A program made the position numbers and the translations under genes. Of a stretch of 64,000 bases of DNA, positions 21,952 to 34,195 are shown piece by piece; within the stretch, counting starts at the first letter, position 1; each line of letters begins with the position of its first letter. The stretch comes from Sapria himalayana (Eukaryota > Streptophyta > Magnoliopsida > Malpighiales > Rafflesiaceae): the NCBI GenBank assembly GCA_029783825.1, contig JAREIK010001718.1, positions 2,236,898-2,300,897 of the forward strand, read 5' to 3'. The notes beneath the pieces were generated by a model. The model did not search any database. It was not told where the DNA came from and saw only the letters and a program-made list of their open reading frames with translations.

Positions 21952-24900
21952 TGTGAAAGGGAGAGAGAAGTACATGGAGTAAGAGGAAGAAAGAAGTGCA
22001 TTAGTGAGAGGGAAAGAGAAGTTCAGGGAGAGAGGGAGAGAGAAGTGCATGGAGTAAGAGGGAGATAGAAGTGAATGGAGTGAGAGGAAGAAAGAAGTGC
22101 ATGGAGTGAGAGGGAGAGAGAAGTGTAGAGAGTGAGAGGAAGAAAGAAGAGCAGACAATGAGAAGAAAAGAGAAGTGCAAGGAATGAGAGAAAGATAGAG
22201 GTGCAGGGAGTGAGAAGGAGAGAGAGAAGTGCAAGGAATGAGAGGGAGAGAGAAGTGCAAAGAATGAGAGGGAGAGAGAAGTGTAGGGAGTGAGAGGGAG
22301 AGAGAGAAGTGCAAGGAGTGAGAGAGAGAGAAAAATGTAGAGAGTGAGCGAGAGGGAGAGATAAGTTCAAGGAGTGAGAGGGGGCAGGGGTGGGGGGGAT
22401 AGAAGTGGAGGGAGTGAGATGAAGATAGAAGTTGGTGGAGTGAGAGGAAGAGAGAAGTTGGGGGAGAGGAAGAGAGAAGTTGAGGGTGCGAGAGGAAGAG
22501 AGAAGTTGAGGGAGTGAGAGAGAAGTGGAGGGAGTGAAAGGTAGAGAGAGAAGTGCAAGGAGCGAGAGGGAGAAATAAGTGCATGGAGCGAGAGAGAGAA
22601 AAATATAGGGAGTGAGAGGGAGGGAGAAGTGCAGGGAGTGATAGGGGAGAGAGAAGTGGGAGGATTGAGAGGAAGAAAGAAGTAGAGGCATTGAGAGGAA
22701 GAGAGAAGTAGTGGGATTGAGAGGAAGAGAAAAGTTGAGGGAGTGAGAGGGAGAGAGAAGTGGAGGGAGTGAGAGGGAGAGAGAAGTTGAGGGAGTGAGA
22801 GGAAGAGAGAAGTTGAGGGAGTGAGAGGAAGAGAGAAGTTGAGGGAGTGAGTGGAAGAGAGAAGTTGAGGGAGTGAGAGGAAGAGAGAAGTTGAGGGAGT
22901 GAGAGGAAGAGAGAAGTTGAGGGAGTGAGTGGAAGAGAGAAGTTGATGGAGTGAGAGGAAGAGAGTAGTTTAGAAAGTGAGAGGCGGAAAGAAGTTTAGA
23001 AAGTGAGAGGGAGAGAGAAGTGGAGGGAGTGAGAGGGAGAGAAGTGGAAGGAGTGAGAGGGAGAGAGAAGCATAGGGAGTGAGAGGAGAGAGAAGCGCAT
23101 GGAGTGAGAGGAGAGAGAAGTGCAAAGGGTGAGAGGGAGAGAGAAGTGCAAGGAATGACATGGAGAGAGAAGTGCACAGAGTGAGAGGGAGAAAAAGTTA
23201 TGTAGAGAGTGAGAGGGAGAGAGAGGTGTAGGAAGTGAGAGGGAGAAAAGTGTAGGGAGTGAGAGGGAGAAAAAGTTATGTAGAGAGTGAGAGGGAGAGA
23301 GAGGTGTAGGAAGTGAGAGGGAGAAAAGTGTAGGGAGTGAGAGGGGGAAAGAGAAATGGATAGAGTGAGATGAAGAGAGAAGTTGAAGGAGATAGAGGGA
23401 GATAGAAGTGGAAGGAGAGGGAGAAAGAAGTGAAGGGAGTTAGAGGGAGAGAGAAGTGCAAGGAGTGAGAGGGAGAGAAAAGTTGGAGAGAGAGAGAGAG
23501 ATAGAAGTGCATGGAGTAAGTGGTAGGGAAAAATTGAAGGAGAGAGAGAGATAGAAGCAGAGGGAGAGAGATAAAGAGAGGGAGTGAAAGGGAGAGATAA
23601 GTAGAGGGAGTTAGAGGGAGAGAGAGAGAGAGAGATGAAGACAAGGGTAGAGGGAGAGAGAGAGAGAAAGAAAGGAAGATAGAGTGAGAGGGAGAAAAAA
23701 GTGCATGGCATGAGAGGGAGACATAAGTATAGTGCGTGAAAGGGAGAAAGAGTGCATGGAGTGGGAGGGAGAGAAGTGCAGGGAGTGAGAGGGAGGGAGA
23801 AGTGCAAGGAGTGAGAAGGAAAGAAAAGTTCAGGGAGAGAGGGAGATAGAAGTGTAGGTAGTGAGAGGCGGAGAGAAGTGCAGGGAGTGAGAGTGAGAGA
23901 GAAGTGTAGGAAGATAGATGGAGAGAGAAGTGCAGGGAGTGAGAGGGAGAGAAGTGCAAGGAGAGAGAGGGAGAAAGAAGTGCATGGAGTGAGAGGGAGA
24001 AAGAAGTGCATGGAGTGAGAGGGTGAGAGATATGCACAGAGTGAGAGGGTGAGAGATATGCACAGAGTGAGAGGGAGAGAGAGGTGTATGGAGTGAGGGA
24101 GAGATAAGCGGAGAGAGTGAGGGAGAGAGAAGTATAAGGAGTAAGGACAGAGAGAAGTGTAAGGAGTGAGGGAGAGAGAAGTGGAGGGTGTTAGAGGGAG
24201 AGAGAAGTGGAGGGAGTTAGAGGGAGAGAGAAGTGGAGAGAGTTAGACGGAGTGAGAAGTGGAAAGAGTTAGAGGGAGAGAGAAGTGGAGGGAGTTAGAG
24301 AGAGAGAGAGAGAGAGAAGTGGAGGGAGAGAAAAGTGGAAGGAGTGAAAGATAGAGGGGGGGGGGAGATAGAGAAGGAGAGGAGAGAAAGAAAGAGAGGG
24401 AGGGAAATAAAAATAGAGGGAGATAGAGAGGGGGGGAATGAGAGAGAGAGGGAGTGGGAGAGAGGGAGAGAGAGAGGGAGTGGAAGAGAGGGAGAGAGAT
24501 AAAAGATGGTAAGAGAGGGAGAGAGATAAAAGATGGTAAGAGAGGGAGAAATAAAGAGAGAGGAAGATAGAGCGGAGATAAAAAGAGAGGGAGATAGAAG
24601 AGGAGAGAGGATGATAGAAAGACATGGTGAAAGGGTGATAGAAAGAGAGGGTGATAGAAAGAAAGGGTGATAGAAAGAAAGGGTGAGAGGGTGATAGAAA
24701 AACATGGAAAGAGGGAGATAGAAAGAGAGGAAAAGATGGAGATAGAGATAAATAGAGAGAGAGAGAGAGAGGAAGAAAGAGGAAGAGGGAGATGGAGAAA
24801 GGGGAAGGGGAGATAGAAAGATAGTGAGAGAGATAGAAAGATAGGGAGAAAGATAGAAAAAGAGGGGGGGGGGATAGAGAGGGAGAGAGATAGAAAGAGA

Positions 24901-27648
24901 GGGAGGGAGATAGAAAGAGAGGGAGAGAGATAGAAAGATAGAGAGGAAGATAGAAAGAGGAGAGAGATAGAAAGATAGAGAGGAAGATAGAAAGAGAGGG
25001 AGGGAGATAGACAGAGAGGGAGGAAGATAGACAGAGAGGAAGAGAGATAGAAAGATATAAAGAGAGGGGGGGAGATAGAGAGGAAGAGAGAGAAAGAGAG
25101 GGAGGGAGATAGAAAGAGAGGAAGAGAGATAGAAAGATAGAGAGGAAGATAGAAAGAAAGGGGGGTGGGGAGATAGAGAAGAAGAGAGAGAAAGAGAGGG
25201 ATGGAGATATAAAGAGAGGGAGGAAGAGAGGTAGAGAGGGAGAAAGATAGAGAGAGAGAGAGAGAGAGAAATAGAAAGAGAGGGAGGGAGATGAAAGAGA
25301 GTGAGAGAGAGGGGGGAGGGAGATAGAAAGAGAGGATTAGAGAGAGAGGAGATAGAAAGAGAGGATTAGAGAGAGAGAGAGGAGATAGAAAGAGAGGAGA
25401 TAGAAAGAGAGGATTAGAGAGAGAGGAGATAGAAAGAGAGGATTAGAGAGAGAGGAGATAGAAAGAGAGGATTAGAGAGATATGAGATAGAAAGATAAGG
25501 AGGGAGAGGGAGAGAGGGTGGGGAGATAGAGAGGGAGAGGGAAAGGGGGTGGGGAGATAGAGAGGGAGAGGGAGAGAGGGTGGGGAGATAGAAAGGGAGT
25601 GAGTGAAGAGGGGGGAAGAGAGAGAAAGAGAGAGGGAGATAGAGAGGGAGTGAGATAGAGAGAGAGGGAGGGAGAGAGATAAAAAAAGAGTCAGAAAGGG
25701 AGATAGAAAGAGAGAGAAAGATAGAGAGGAGATAAAAAGAGTGAGATAGAAAGTGGAGAGAGGGAGCTAGAAAGAAAAGGAGAGAGAGGGAGATAGAAAG
25801 AGAAGGAGAGAGGGAGATATAAAAAGAAGGAGAGAGGGAGATAGAAAGAGAAGGAGAGAGGGAGATATAAAAAGAAGGAGAGAGGGAGATAGAAATAGAA
25901 GGAGAGAGAGGGAGATAGAAAGAGAAGGAGAGAGGGAGATGGAAAGAGAATGTGAGAGGGAGATAGAAAGAGAAGGAGAGAGGAATATAGAAAGAGACTG
26001 TGAGAGAAAGATAAAAAGAGAAGAAGAGAGTAAGATATAGAGAGAGAGAGAGAGAGAGAAGGAGAAGGGAGATAGAAAGAGGGAGATAAAGAGACAGGGG
26101 AGAAAGATATATAGCGAGGGGGGGAAAGATAAAGAGTGAGGGAGAGAGATAGAAAGAGAGGGGTAGAGAGAGAGAAAGAAGTAGTGAGAAAGAGAGGGAG
26201 AGAGAGCGAGGGAGAGGGAGGGAGGGAGAGAGATAGAAAGAGAGTGAGAAAGAAAGGTAGAAAGAGAGTGAGAGAAGGAGGTAGAAAGAGTGAGAGAGGG
26301 AGATAGAAAGAGAGAAAGATAGAGAGGAGATAAAAAGAGAGAAAGATAGAGAGGAGATATAAAGAGAAGGAGAGAGGGTGAGAGGGAGATAGAAAGAGAG
26401 GGAGGGAGGGAGGGAGAGGAAGGGAGGGAGAGAGATAGAAAGAGAGTGAGAGAAAGGTAGAAAGAGAGTGAGAGAGGGAGCTAGAAAGAGAGAGGGAGAT
26501 AGAAAGAGAGAAAGATAGAGAGGAGATAGAAAGAGAAGGAGAGAGGGTGAGAGGGAGATAGAAAGAAAAGGAAAAAGGGAGATAGAGATAGATAGAGAGA
26601 GGGGGGGAGGGAGGGAGGGAGAGAGATAAAGAGGGAGAGATAGAAAGAGAAGGAGAGAGATTGAGAGAAAAGGAGAGAAAGAGAGGGAGGGAGGGAGTGA
26701 GGGGGAGATAGAGAGCAAGGGAGGGAGGGAGGGAGAGGGATAGGAATAGAGGGAGGGAGATAGAAAGAGGGGCATAGAAAGAGGGGGGAGATAGAAATAG
26801 AGGGGCATATAGAGAGAGGGGGGAGATAGAAAGAGAAGGCCAGTGAGAGTGAGAAGAGATAGGTAGATGGGTGAGGGAGAGAGAGAATGGACAGAAAGAT
26901 AGAGAGGGAGAGAGGGAGTGTAGGAAGCGAGAGGGGGGGAGGGAGGGGAGAGAGAGAGAGGGCATGGAGATAGAGAGGGAGGGAGAGGGGGAGGGAGAGG
27001 GAGAGAGGTAATGAGGGAGAGAGAGTGTGTGTGTGGGAGAGAGAGAGAGAGAGGAAGAGAGGGAGGGGAGAGAGATGGATAGATAGGGAGAGAGAGAGCG
27101 AGAGAGAGAGAGAGAGAGAAGGGAGGGTGAGGAAGAGGGGGAGGGAATGGAAGAGAGGGAGGTAGAGAGAGATAGAAGAAGAGAGGGAGGGAGAGGGAAA
27201 GAGAGAGAAAATGAGGGAGGGAGAGGAATAAGAGAAAAGAGGGAGAGCGAGGAGGGGGGAGGGAGAGAGAGGGAAGAGTGAGAGCGAGGAGCGTGGAGAG
27301 GGAGAGGGAGAGAGAGGGACATGGAGTGACAAAGATGAAGAGAGGGAGAGTGAGTGACAAAAAAGGGAGAGGAACAAGGAGTGACAAAGATGGAGAGAGG
27401 GAGAGGGAGTGACAAAGAGAGAGAGAGACAAAGAGGAAGAGAGGGAGAGATGGGGGGGAGTGGAAGAGAGGCATAGTGGAAAAGATAGAGAGAGGAAGAG
27501 AAAGATTCAAAGAGAGATAGGGATGAGAGAGAGAGAGACAAAGGGAGGTAGAGTGAATGGAGAGAGAGAGAGAGAAAGAATGGAGAGAATTGAGATAGAG
27601 AAAATTGAGATAGAGAGAGAAAGAGAAAAAGAGAGAATGAGATTACAT
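21952..27648 (+). repeat. 5.7-kb purine-rich (GA) minisatellite
   Basis: The + strand is almost all A and G, with scattered T and few C. Left part (to about 24300): 26-28 base units such as GTGAGAGGAAGAGAGAAGTTG, with higher-order repeats. A 78-base triplet unit occurs around 22848-22960, and an ~80-base unit is seen twice at 23188-23345. Right part (about 24300-27650): shorter GAGATAGAAAGAGAGGGAG-type units with local blocks (GGATTAGAGAGAGAG at 25330-25480). Reading frames up to about 700 residues on the minus strand are Ser/Leu/Pro artefacts of stop-poor pyrimidine repeats. Confidence 0.95.
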
Positions 27649-28513
27649 TGAGAAAAATGACTTTTTATATCATTTAATTAATGATAACAATTGAGTTAAA
27701 ATGTTATTATGATTAATTTCAATAAAAAATAGAGAAAAATATGTATGGAGTATACAATTTGAAAGTAATTATGAAAAAACTTCTAAACATAGTAAAAAAT
27801 TCACAACAAACATTTACCATTTAAAATACTAAAAATAAAAATCCAAAATTACTTTTATCCTTACCCCTATACACACCATCATTAAAAAAAATCAAAAAAT
27901 AAACAAAAATGTTGCTTTTGAAAATTTTTATTGAAATTTATAAACATATAAATGTATATCATTCTCATAATTACTATAATATAAATATATATGTTTATAC
28001 ATACATACAATATACATATTAACATATGTTGCATTCATATATACATCATACATATAAAAGTTAATATACATATATACTTTATATATAATATACATTTAGA
28101 TGTATATAGATTATAAATTTATACATATATAAAGTATACATACATAAAATATAAGTTTATAAATATAAAGAGTTTTGATTCCTGCTATCTGCCCACAATT
28201 CAATTAGTAAAAGAAGAATACTCTAATCCTAAGGACACAACTCAATCCATTATGATATCAGATATGTTCATCATAGTGATTGTCATATCATCTATCAATG
28301 TGTTAGGATGATAGGTTTACTTGCTCCAACCGGAGTTCCTAGAGGCTCATATATGAGCCTCTAGGCAAAAAAAAGTTATAAAACATATTAAAATATATTG
28401 TATATGTATAAATATATATTATATATGGATACAAAAATATTGTATATGTATATACACATATTATATACGTATAATCATATACTATATACATTTAACCATT
28501 TACTATATTCATA
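27649..28513. other. AT-rich intergenic DNA
   Basis: Many TATA/ATACAT words (27940-28160 and 28380-28500) and no gene. Includes the perfect palindrome listed separately. Confidence 0.5.
28338..28365. repeat. 28-bp perfect palindrome
   Basis: CCTAGAGGCTCATA followed directly by its exact reverse complement, with no spacer. The arms are GC-richer than the surrounding DNA. Confidence 0.9.
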
Positions 28514-28518
28514 TAATC

Positions 28519-28749
28519 TATAACATCAAAAGTATTAAAATGGTTAAGTGAACTTCAGCTTGCCTGCATCAAAAATATCTTTGTAATTTTTAATTTTTTT
28601 CTTATATAAAAGAAAAAATTTGCCTGGTGTATAATTCATTCCAATTTCAAGTGTTTTTAGCATTTATTTTATTTTATTTTTCAAATTTTCACATTATTCT
28701 TTCAGAATTTTCTATTTTAAATTATTACTGTGAATTCTATTTTATAACA
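28519..28749 (+). repeat. 5' LTR of copia element 28519-33633
   Basis: 231 bases sharing TATAACATCAAAA-TATTAAAAT, CTTATATAAAAGAAA-like and ATTTTCTATTTTAAATT blocks with 33425-33633. It ends in TTTATAACA. Confidence 0.8.
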
Positions 28750-29785
28750 TTAGTATAAGAGATGAGAATTTGGATAATAACTTTTGTAGTTATAGTATAT
28801 CTAAGAAAATTCTATCAAATGATGATGAGAGCCTCAAAATAGTGATTTTAAGAGGGTGTTGTGGCCCCTCCACTTATCTTGAAACTTTTTTTTATGTATT
28901 TAATGCAGATAGTTACTACTATTCTTGTGGATTGTTTACAATAAAAATAAAATAAATAATAATAAAATTTAAAGTAGAAAATTCAACGAAAGTAATTTTT
29001 CATTATAGAAAATTAAGATTAGTGCGATTTTGAGAAAGAATAATTACTTAAATATAGTTGAAAAAAAAGCTCACTGTGATTATTAAAGATATTTAAAATA
29101 AGATAGATGATAATACAAATGTCAACATATTTTTAGCACTAGCTGATGTAGTACTATCTAGTATGATGAAAAAAAAGATGACAAATGAGATTTGGGACAC
29201 TCTTCCAAGAATATAAAAGACAAAATCACATCACAACACAATCTTATAGATGAATTTGTTTCCTCTGAATGCTAGAATTCACAATTATAACTAATCATAT
29301 CGATACAATGAATACTTTATTTTCTTAACTTAATATATTGAGTCATAAAATAGAAAAAGTTAAACGTATAATAAGATTTTACTTCCAAATCTATTTGATT
29401 CATATGATCAATTTATTATTAATCTGTCAAATGGTATAATTACGAACTATCTAGTCTTCAATAATATTGATGCTGCTATCTTAGAAGAAAGATATAGTCA
29501 CAATAATAACGAGGACAAATATGCAAGTTCATAGTAAGAAGAATCTTTGACAGTGATATGAGAGTGATCAACATAATATGTCCCTGATAAGAGTAGATGA
29601 AAATTAAAAAATTATAAGAATATTAAGTGTTACAACATGACAAGAAAGACTACTTCAGAGGAGATAGTTAACATAAAAAAAAGTGTTGATACTAAATCAT
29701 CAAATACTCAAGAGAATGCTACCACCAAGGATGATGAGAATATTCTAAACAACAAGATGATAAATATCATGAGTTATTTTTTTAT

Positions 29786-30605
29786 TATTCTGGTTATTAG
29801 ATTCAAATAAAAAGATATTTTTGGATGCAAGTACCATATTAAGAATAAAATAATAAAAATTATGAGAATCATATTATAGTTATGAATACATAAAAGATCA
29901 CGACAGCTTTATTCATACTTAAAAAGAAAAATAGTGCAAGAAATTGATGTATCGGTTACATCAATTAATACATAAGAAGGGCCGATGATGATGTGATATT
30001 TCAATATAGACTACATGTCAGAATGAGATTTTAAGATTTTATCTAATAAATAACTATTTCTAGAGCCCAAATTAGTATATCTACCTTTTTGTGAGCAATC
30101 TGTTACAAGTAGCATTGATTGACATTCAATAGATTGATTTCCATGAGTAAGCACAATATAAGCTTGAGTCATTATTAAGGTAAATCATCAAATATAACAA
30201 GTTGAATGCATAAAGTAGTTTGTTAGTGTTTGGTTATTAGATTGAGACAAATAGATAATTTTTGAAGCAAGATCCATGTTAAGAATGCAACAAAAAATAT
30301 TATGAGAGACACATTATAATTATAAATGTATAAAAGATCACGACAAATCTATTCATACTTAAATGAAAAAATAATGCATGAAGTTGATGTATAAGTTATA
30401 TCAATTAACAAAGAAGAAGAGTTGATAAAGATATGGTATCTCAATCTAGACTAAATGTTAGAATGAGATTTAAAGATTCTCTCTAATAAAAAACTACTTC
30501 TAAAGCTCAAAATTAGTAGATCTATCTTTTTTGTGAGTATTGTGTTACGATTAAGTAGGATAGATTGACATTCAATATATAAATTTCCATGAGTAAGCAC
30601 ATTCT
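29786..30605 (+). repeat. Tandem duplication (~440 bp) inside the copia element
   Basis: 29786-30157 and 30229-30605 align along their length, starting with GGTTATTAGATT and ending with ATTTCCATGAGTAAGCACA. The second copy continues into the pre-integrase coding remnant. The copies have diverged clearly, so the duplication is old. Confidence 0.75.
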
Positions 30606-31008
30606 AGACTTAATTCATTTTGATGTATGAAAATTATTGAAAATATTCATATGAGATGCAAAGTAACTTGTATCTTTCATTGATAATTATTTTAGAAGAT
30701 ATTGAATGTATCCAATGAAAAAGAAGTTAAATACAATTCTAATTCTTAAACACTTCAAAACATGGGCGAAACAAGAATCTAAAAAAATGATTAAGTTGTT
30801 GAGAATATAATGAAAATTATATATAAATATAAATTATATTATTCTTTATAAGTATGAATATATTAAATGGTGATTCATAATCACATACACTACATGCCAC
30901 AACAAAATAAAGTGATTGAGCGAATAAATAGAATTCTTGTAGAATAGATTAGAGATATATTAAGGATTACAAGTCTACCAAACATCTTTTGAGTAGAAAC
31001 ACCTAATA

Positions 31009-31458
31009 TAAATGTCTCAACTAGCCCGGGTGACACAAGCACGACCCACAACATGACATGGTTCAACCGTATTGTTCTGGTGTGAGCCATGCCTTATGCC
31101 TAGCCCAGTGGCATGATCAACCAATCTGGTGATCAACTATGGTCAAGTGCTAGTTCAAGGGTCTAGTCTAGTCAAATTACCACTCAATGGTATTATTTTT
31201 TATAAAAATGGTCACTTAAGTGTGTTGTTTGGGTTGTGTTGGCCCAAACAACACGACCCTCTACAGGGTCAATATGGCCCATCATGACCCTACAATTTAT
31301 AGGCCAACCATGTTGTTTTGGGCTGTCAGTCTGGTTCCCATGTTGTATCGGGCACGACATGGTAAGCCTCTCGTGTCATGCCCGACACAGCATGGTGGCA
31401 TGGCTGTGCCACACTATAACAATCATGCCGACATAGTATGACCCATTTGACATCTTTA
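31009..31458. mobile_element. 450-bp non-autonomous hAT element
   Basis: Termini TAAATGTCTCAA (31009) and TTGACATCTTTA (ending 31458) form imperfect inverted repeats of the hAT type. They are flanked by 8-base duplications ACCTAATA / AACTAATA (7 of 8 identical). The interior is GC-rich and shares GACACA-CATGGTGGCATG with the right end of the hAT element at 51505-54940, so it is probably mobilised by that family. No transposase. Inserted in the copia element. Confidence 0.8.
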
Positions 31459-33424
31459 AACTAATATTATTTGTTATTTGATACATAAATTACTATCAAT
31501 TATAATTGATTAAAAGACATTGATAGAGATTTAAACTTGCAAATCAACATATTATACTCTACTTTATATTCCTTTGGATATCCTAGATATGTGATCTATA
31601 TAACACTCAAGAAAAAAAAGCTTTGATATGAAATCTAAAAAATATATATTCTTATGATACGTCGAAGGAGTAAAAGAGTATTATCTATGAGATCCTACTA
31701 TCTACAAAGTTATTATCACCAAAGATATAATTTTATAGAAAATCAATGATAAAGAAATAATAAAAAATATAATTCGACGAAAGAAAATTTAGAGACTATA
31801 ACTTTATAGTTAGAAAATAATCTAACACAAAAAAAAAAACTCTAATTTATACTAAAGAAACACTAGAGCACAAGAGACAAGAACAAGTTGAGTTTGAAAT
31901 TTTTAAAGTTAGCCATCAAACTCATGAAAGAGGACCCACAAGAATGACATTTGAAGTATATAATGGAAAACCATATTGCATACTATATTTTAATAAAATA
32001 TAAATAATCATTCATTTTTTTATGAAGCTACAAGTAATTCAATTGCATCTCTATGAATGATGACGATACTAGAAAAAATTGAAGTTCAATACAAGAATAA
32101 GACATGTGAACTAGTACCATTATCACTTTAAAAAATCATTGATAACAAATGAGTTTATAAGATTATACAAAATAATAATGATTAAGATAATATCATGTAA
32201 GATTGATGATAAATGAATATGCTCAAAATGAAGATATTAACTTCAATAAAATTTCTTCCTTAATGATTTGTCTTACAATATTAAAGTTGTCTTGACTTTG
32301 TGTGTGACGTTCATTTTACATTTGGAGTAGCTGAATGTCAAAATTATACTTCATGAAAAAGTTGAAGAAAAAATTTGATTTCTTCATTATTAATCGAAAG
32401 TATAGTATACTCATATCAAACCAATCAACATACTACAAGAAATTTGAGAATAAAATTAACTCTATTATTTTGTTATTGTATGTGAATGACATGTTATAAG
32501 TAGACTTTAAACATTGTTAAATTCAAAAATCAAAGTCACAATTGATTAGAGAGTTTGATATGAAAGACTTGAAACTTATAACAAAGATTATATTACTGTT
32601 GAATTATTGATATAGAAATAACAAAAATATTTGGCTCTCTTAAAAAAAATATTTTAATAAAATTTTGTGACACTTCATCATATAAGATAGTAAATTTATT
32701 ATTATTTCACATCTTATTTATTTCAAGTTATCCTCAAGTATATATCATAACACTGAAAAAGAGAGAAATACATCTTGAGTATCATATATATCAATAGTCA
32801 AAAATTTAATATTCATTATGATTTATACAAGATCAGACATTGCACCAGCAGTGAAAATAATTAATTAATTTATGATAAATTATAGTTGAGGGCATTAGAA
32901 TATCATGAAGAGAGTTCTCATATATATTAGAGAAATCTTAATATTGATATTATGTTATAAAAAATCAAACCATATTGTCAGAGATTATATTAATTCAAAC
33001 TATATATTTACTCTTGACATAATAAATTAACCATTGGTTATGTTTTTACTCTTACTAGGAGTTATATGTTGGATTTAAAAGTTATAATCTATCACATCTA
33101 CTAAGAAAAAAACATAAATTATTACTACACAATTAGTAAAGAGACAATTTAATTATAGATGCTAATAAAAGTGCTTGAACAAAAACAAAAAAAAATTTAT
33201 TTTATCTTGAAATAGTCAAAATATACACTTTTCAATAAATATACTATCAACATAGTATGATATAATATTAGTTTATAAGAATAAAATTAAAAAAACTCCA
33301 TACTAATAACAATCTAACAATATTATGACTAAGTGTTTTATATAACATAGAACTTTATATGACTTATCAAGAACATAAGCAAATATGAAATTGACATCTA
33401 AAAAAGTAAACTCAAATGAAAGAA

Positions 33425-33633
33425 TATAACATCAAAAATATTAAAATAAATAAGTAAATTTCATCTTGCCCATATCAAAAAATATTTTAGGATTTAAAAA
33501 TTTTTTTTCTATAAAAGAAAGATTTATTCTCACTTATAATTTATCTCAATCAAAATTCATTAGTGTTTTAACTGTACATTTTATTTAAAATTTTCTATTT
33601 TAAATTTTTATTTCAAGGTGTATTTTTATAACA
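33425..33633 (+). repeat. 3' LTR of copia element 28519-33633
   Basis: 209 bases aligning with the 5' LTR, ending TATAACA before the TAATC target duplication. Confidence 0.8.
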
Positions 33634-33638
33634 TAATC

Positions 33639-34195
33639 ATATACTACATATAATTTTTTTTCTATACATTTATATGCACATTCAATATATATTTAAAAAA
33701 TTTAAAAAGAATTTTCAAAAGTAATGATTTTTTTAATGACGTGGATTCAAGATCAGGCTATTTTCAGTTCAATGAGTCAAATAATATATTTTTTACTAAC
33801 TCTAAATATTAAGAATTTGGAGGTTTTTTATTAATTAATTTAAAATTGAAACCCATTTACATAATTTTCATTAATCATTATCATAATTAATTTACAAACT
33901 TGAGCTAGCCTAATTGACAAAGCCTGAAATGGAATCCCCCGCTAGGTGGGAAAAGAGGCTGGAACTCTCTTACTAGGCTGGAGTCTGGTACCATGCAAAA
34001 ATGAGTACAAAGACGAAATAACTAGTCCATGGACGGTGACAAAATAACACCTCGGAATGCCACTGAAAACGTCTCTCATCATAGAAAACAGCACGTGGCA
34101 CCGGTTAGCCCTACGCGTCGCCCTCAAAAGTAGAAGAATTCTTCTCCTTTTGACATTTAACCGTCGAGCGAAAGCAGAAAAAAAAATCGTTCACG
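33639..34195. other. Upstream region of the LEA gene
   Basis: AT-rich to about 33900, then abruptly higher GC and CpG content approaching the gene. No TATA box is obvious. Confidence 0.5.
34092..34099 (+). promoter_or_regulatory. ABRE/G-box (CACGTGGC) upstream of the LEA gene
   Basis: CACGTGGC, 97 bases before the start codon, matches the abscisic-acid response element core. TACGCGTC at 34112-34119 resembles a CE3 coupling element. The pair is typical of ABA- and drought-induced LEA promoters; the regulation itself is inferred. Confidence 0.55.

Larger units (their letters stand above)
28519..33633 (+). mobile_element. Degenerate Ty1/copia LTR retrotransposon with 5-bp target duplication
   Basis: LTRs at 28519-28749 and 33425-33633 are flanked by the identical pentamer TAATC (28514-28518 and 33634-33638), which fixes the ends. 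Interior remnants run in copia order. The pre-integrase segment (30480s: DLKILSNKKLLLKLK) is followed by the integrase-RT linker (31640-31760) and RT with YVND in place of YVDD (about 32475). RNase H remnants lie at about 32800-33200. Stops are everywhere. The LTRs begin TATAAC rather than the canonical TG, probably from C-to-T decay. A 450-bp hAT element is inserted at 31009. Confidence 0.85.

Noticed and set aside
22023..27510. Minus-strand reading frames of up to about 700 codons, rich in Ser, Leu and Pro
   Set aside because: They overlap in several frames and consist only of repeat-encoded residues. A pyrimidine strand has almost no stop codons.
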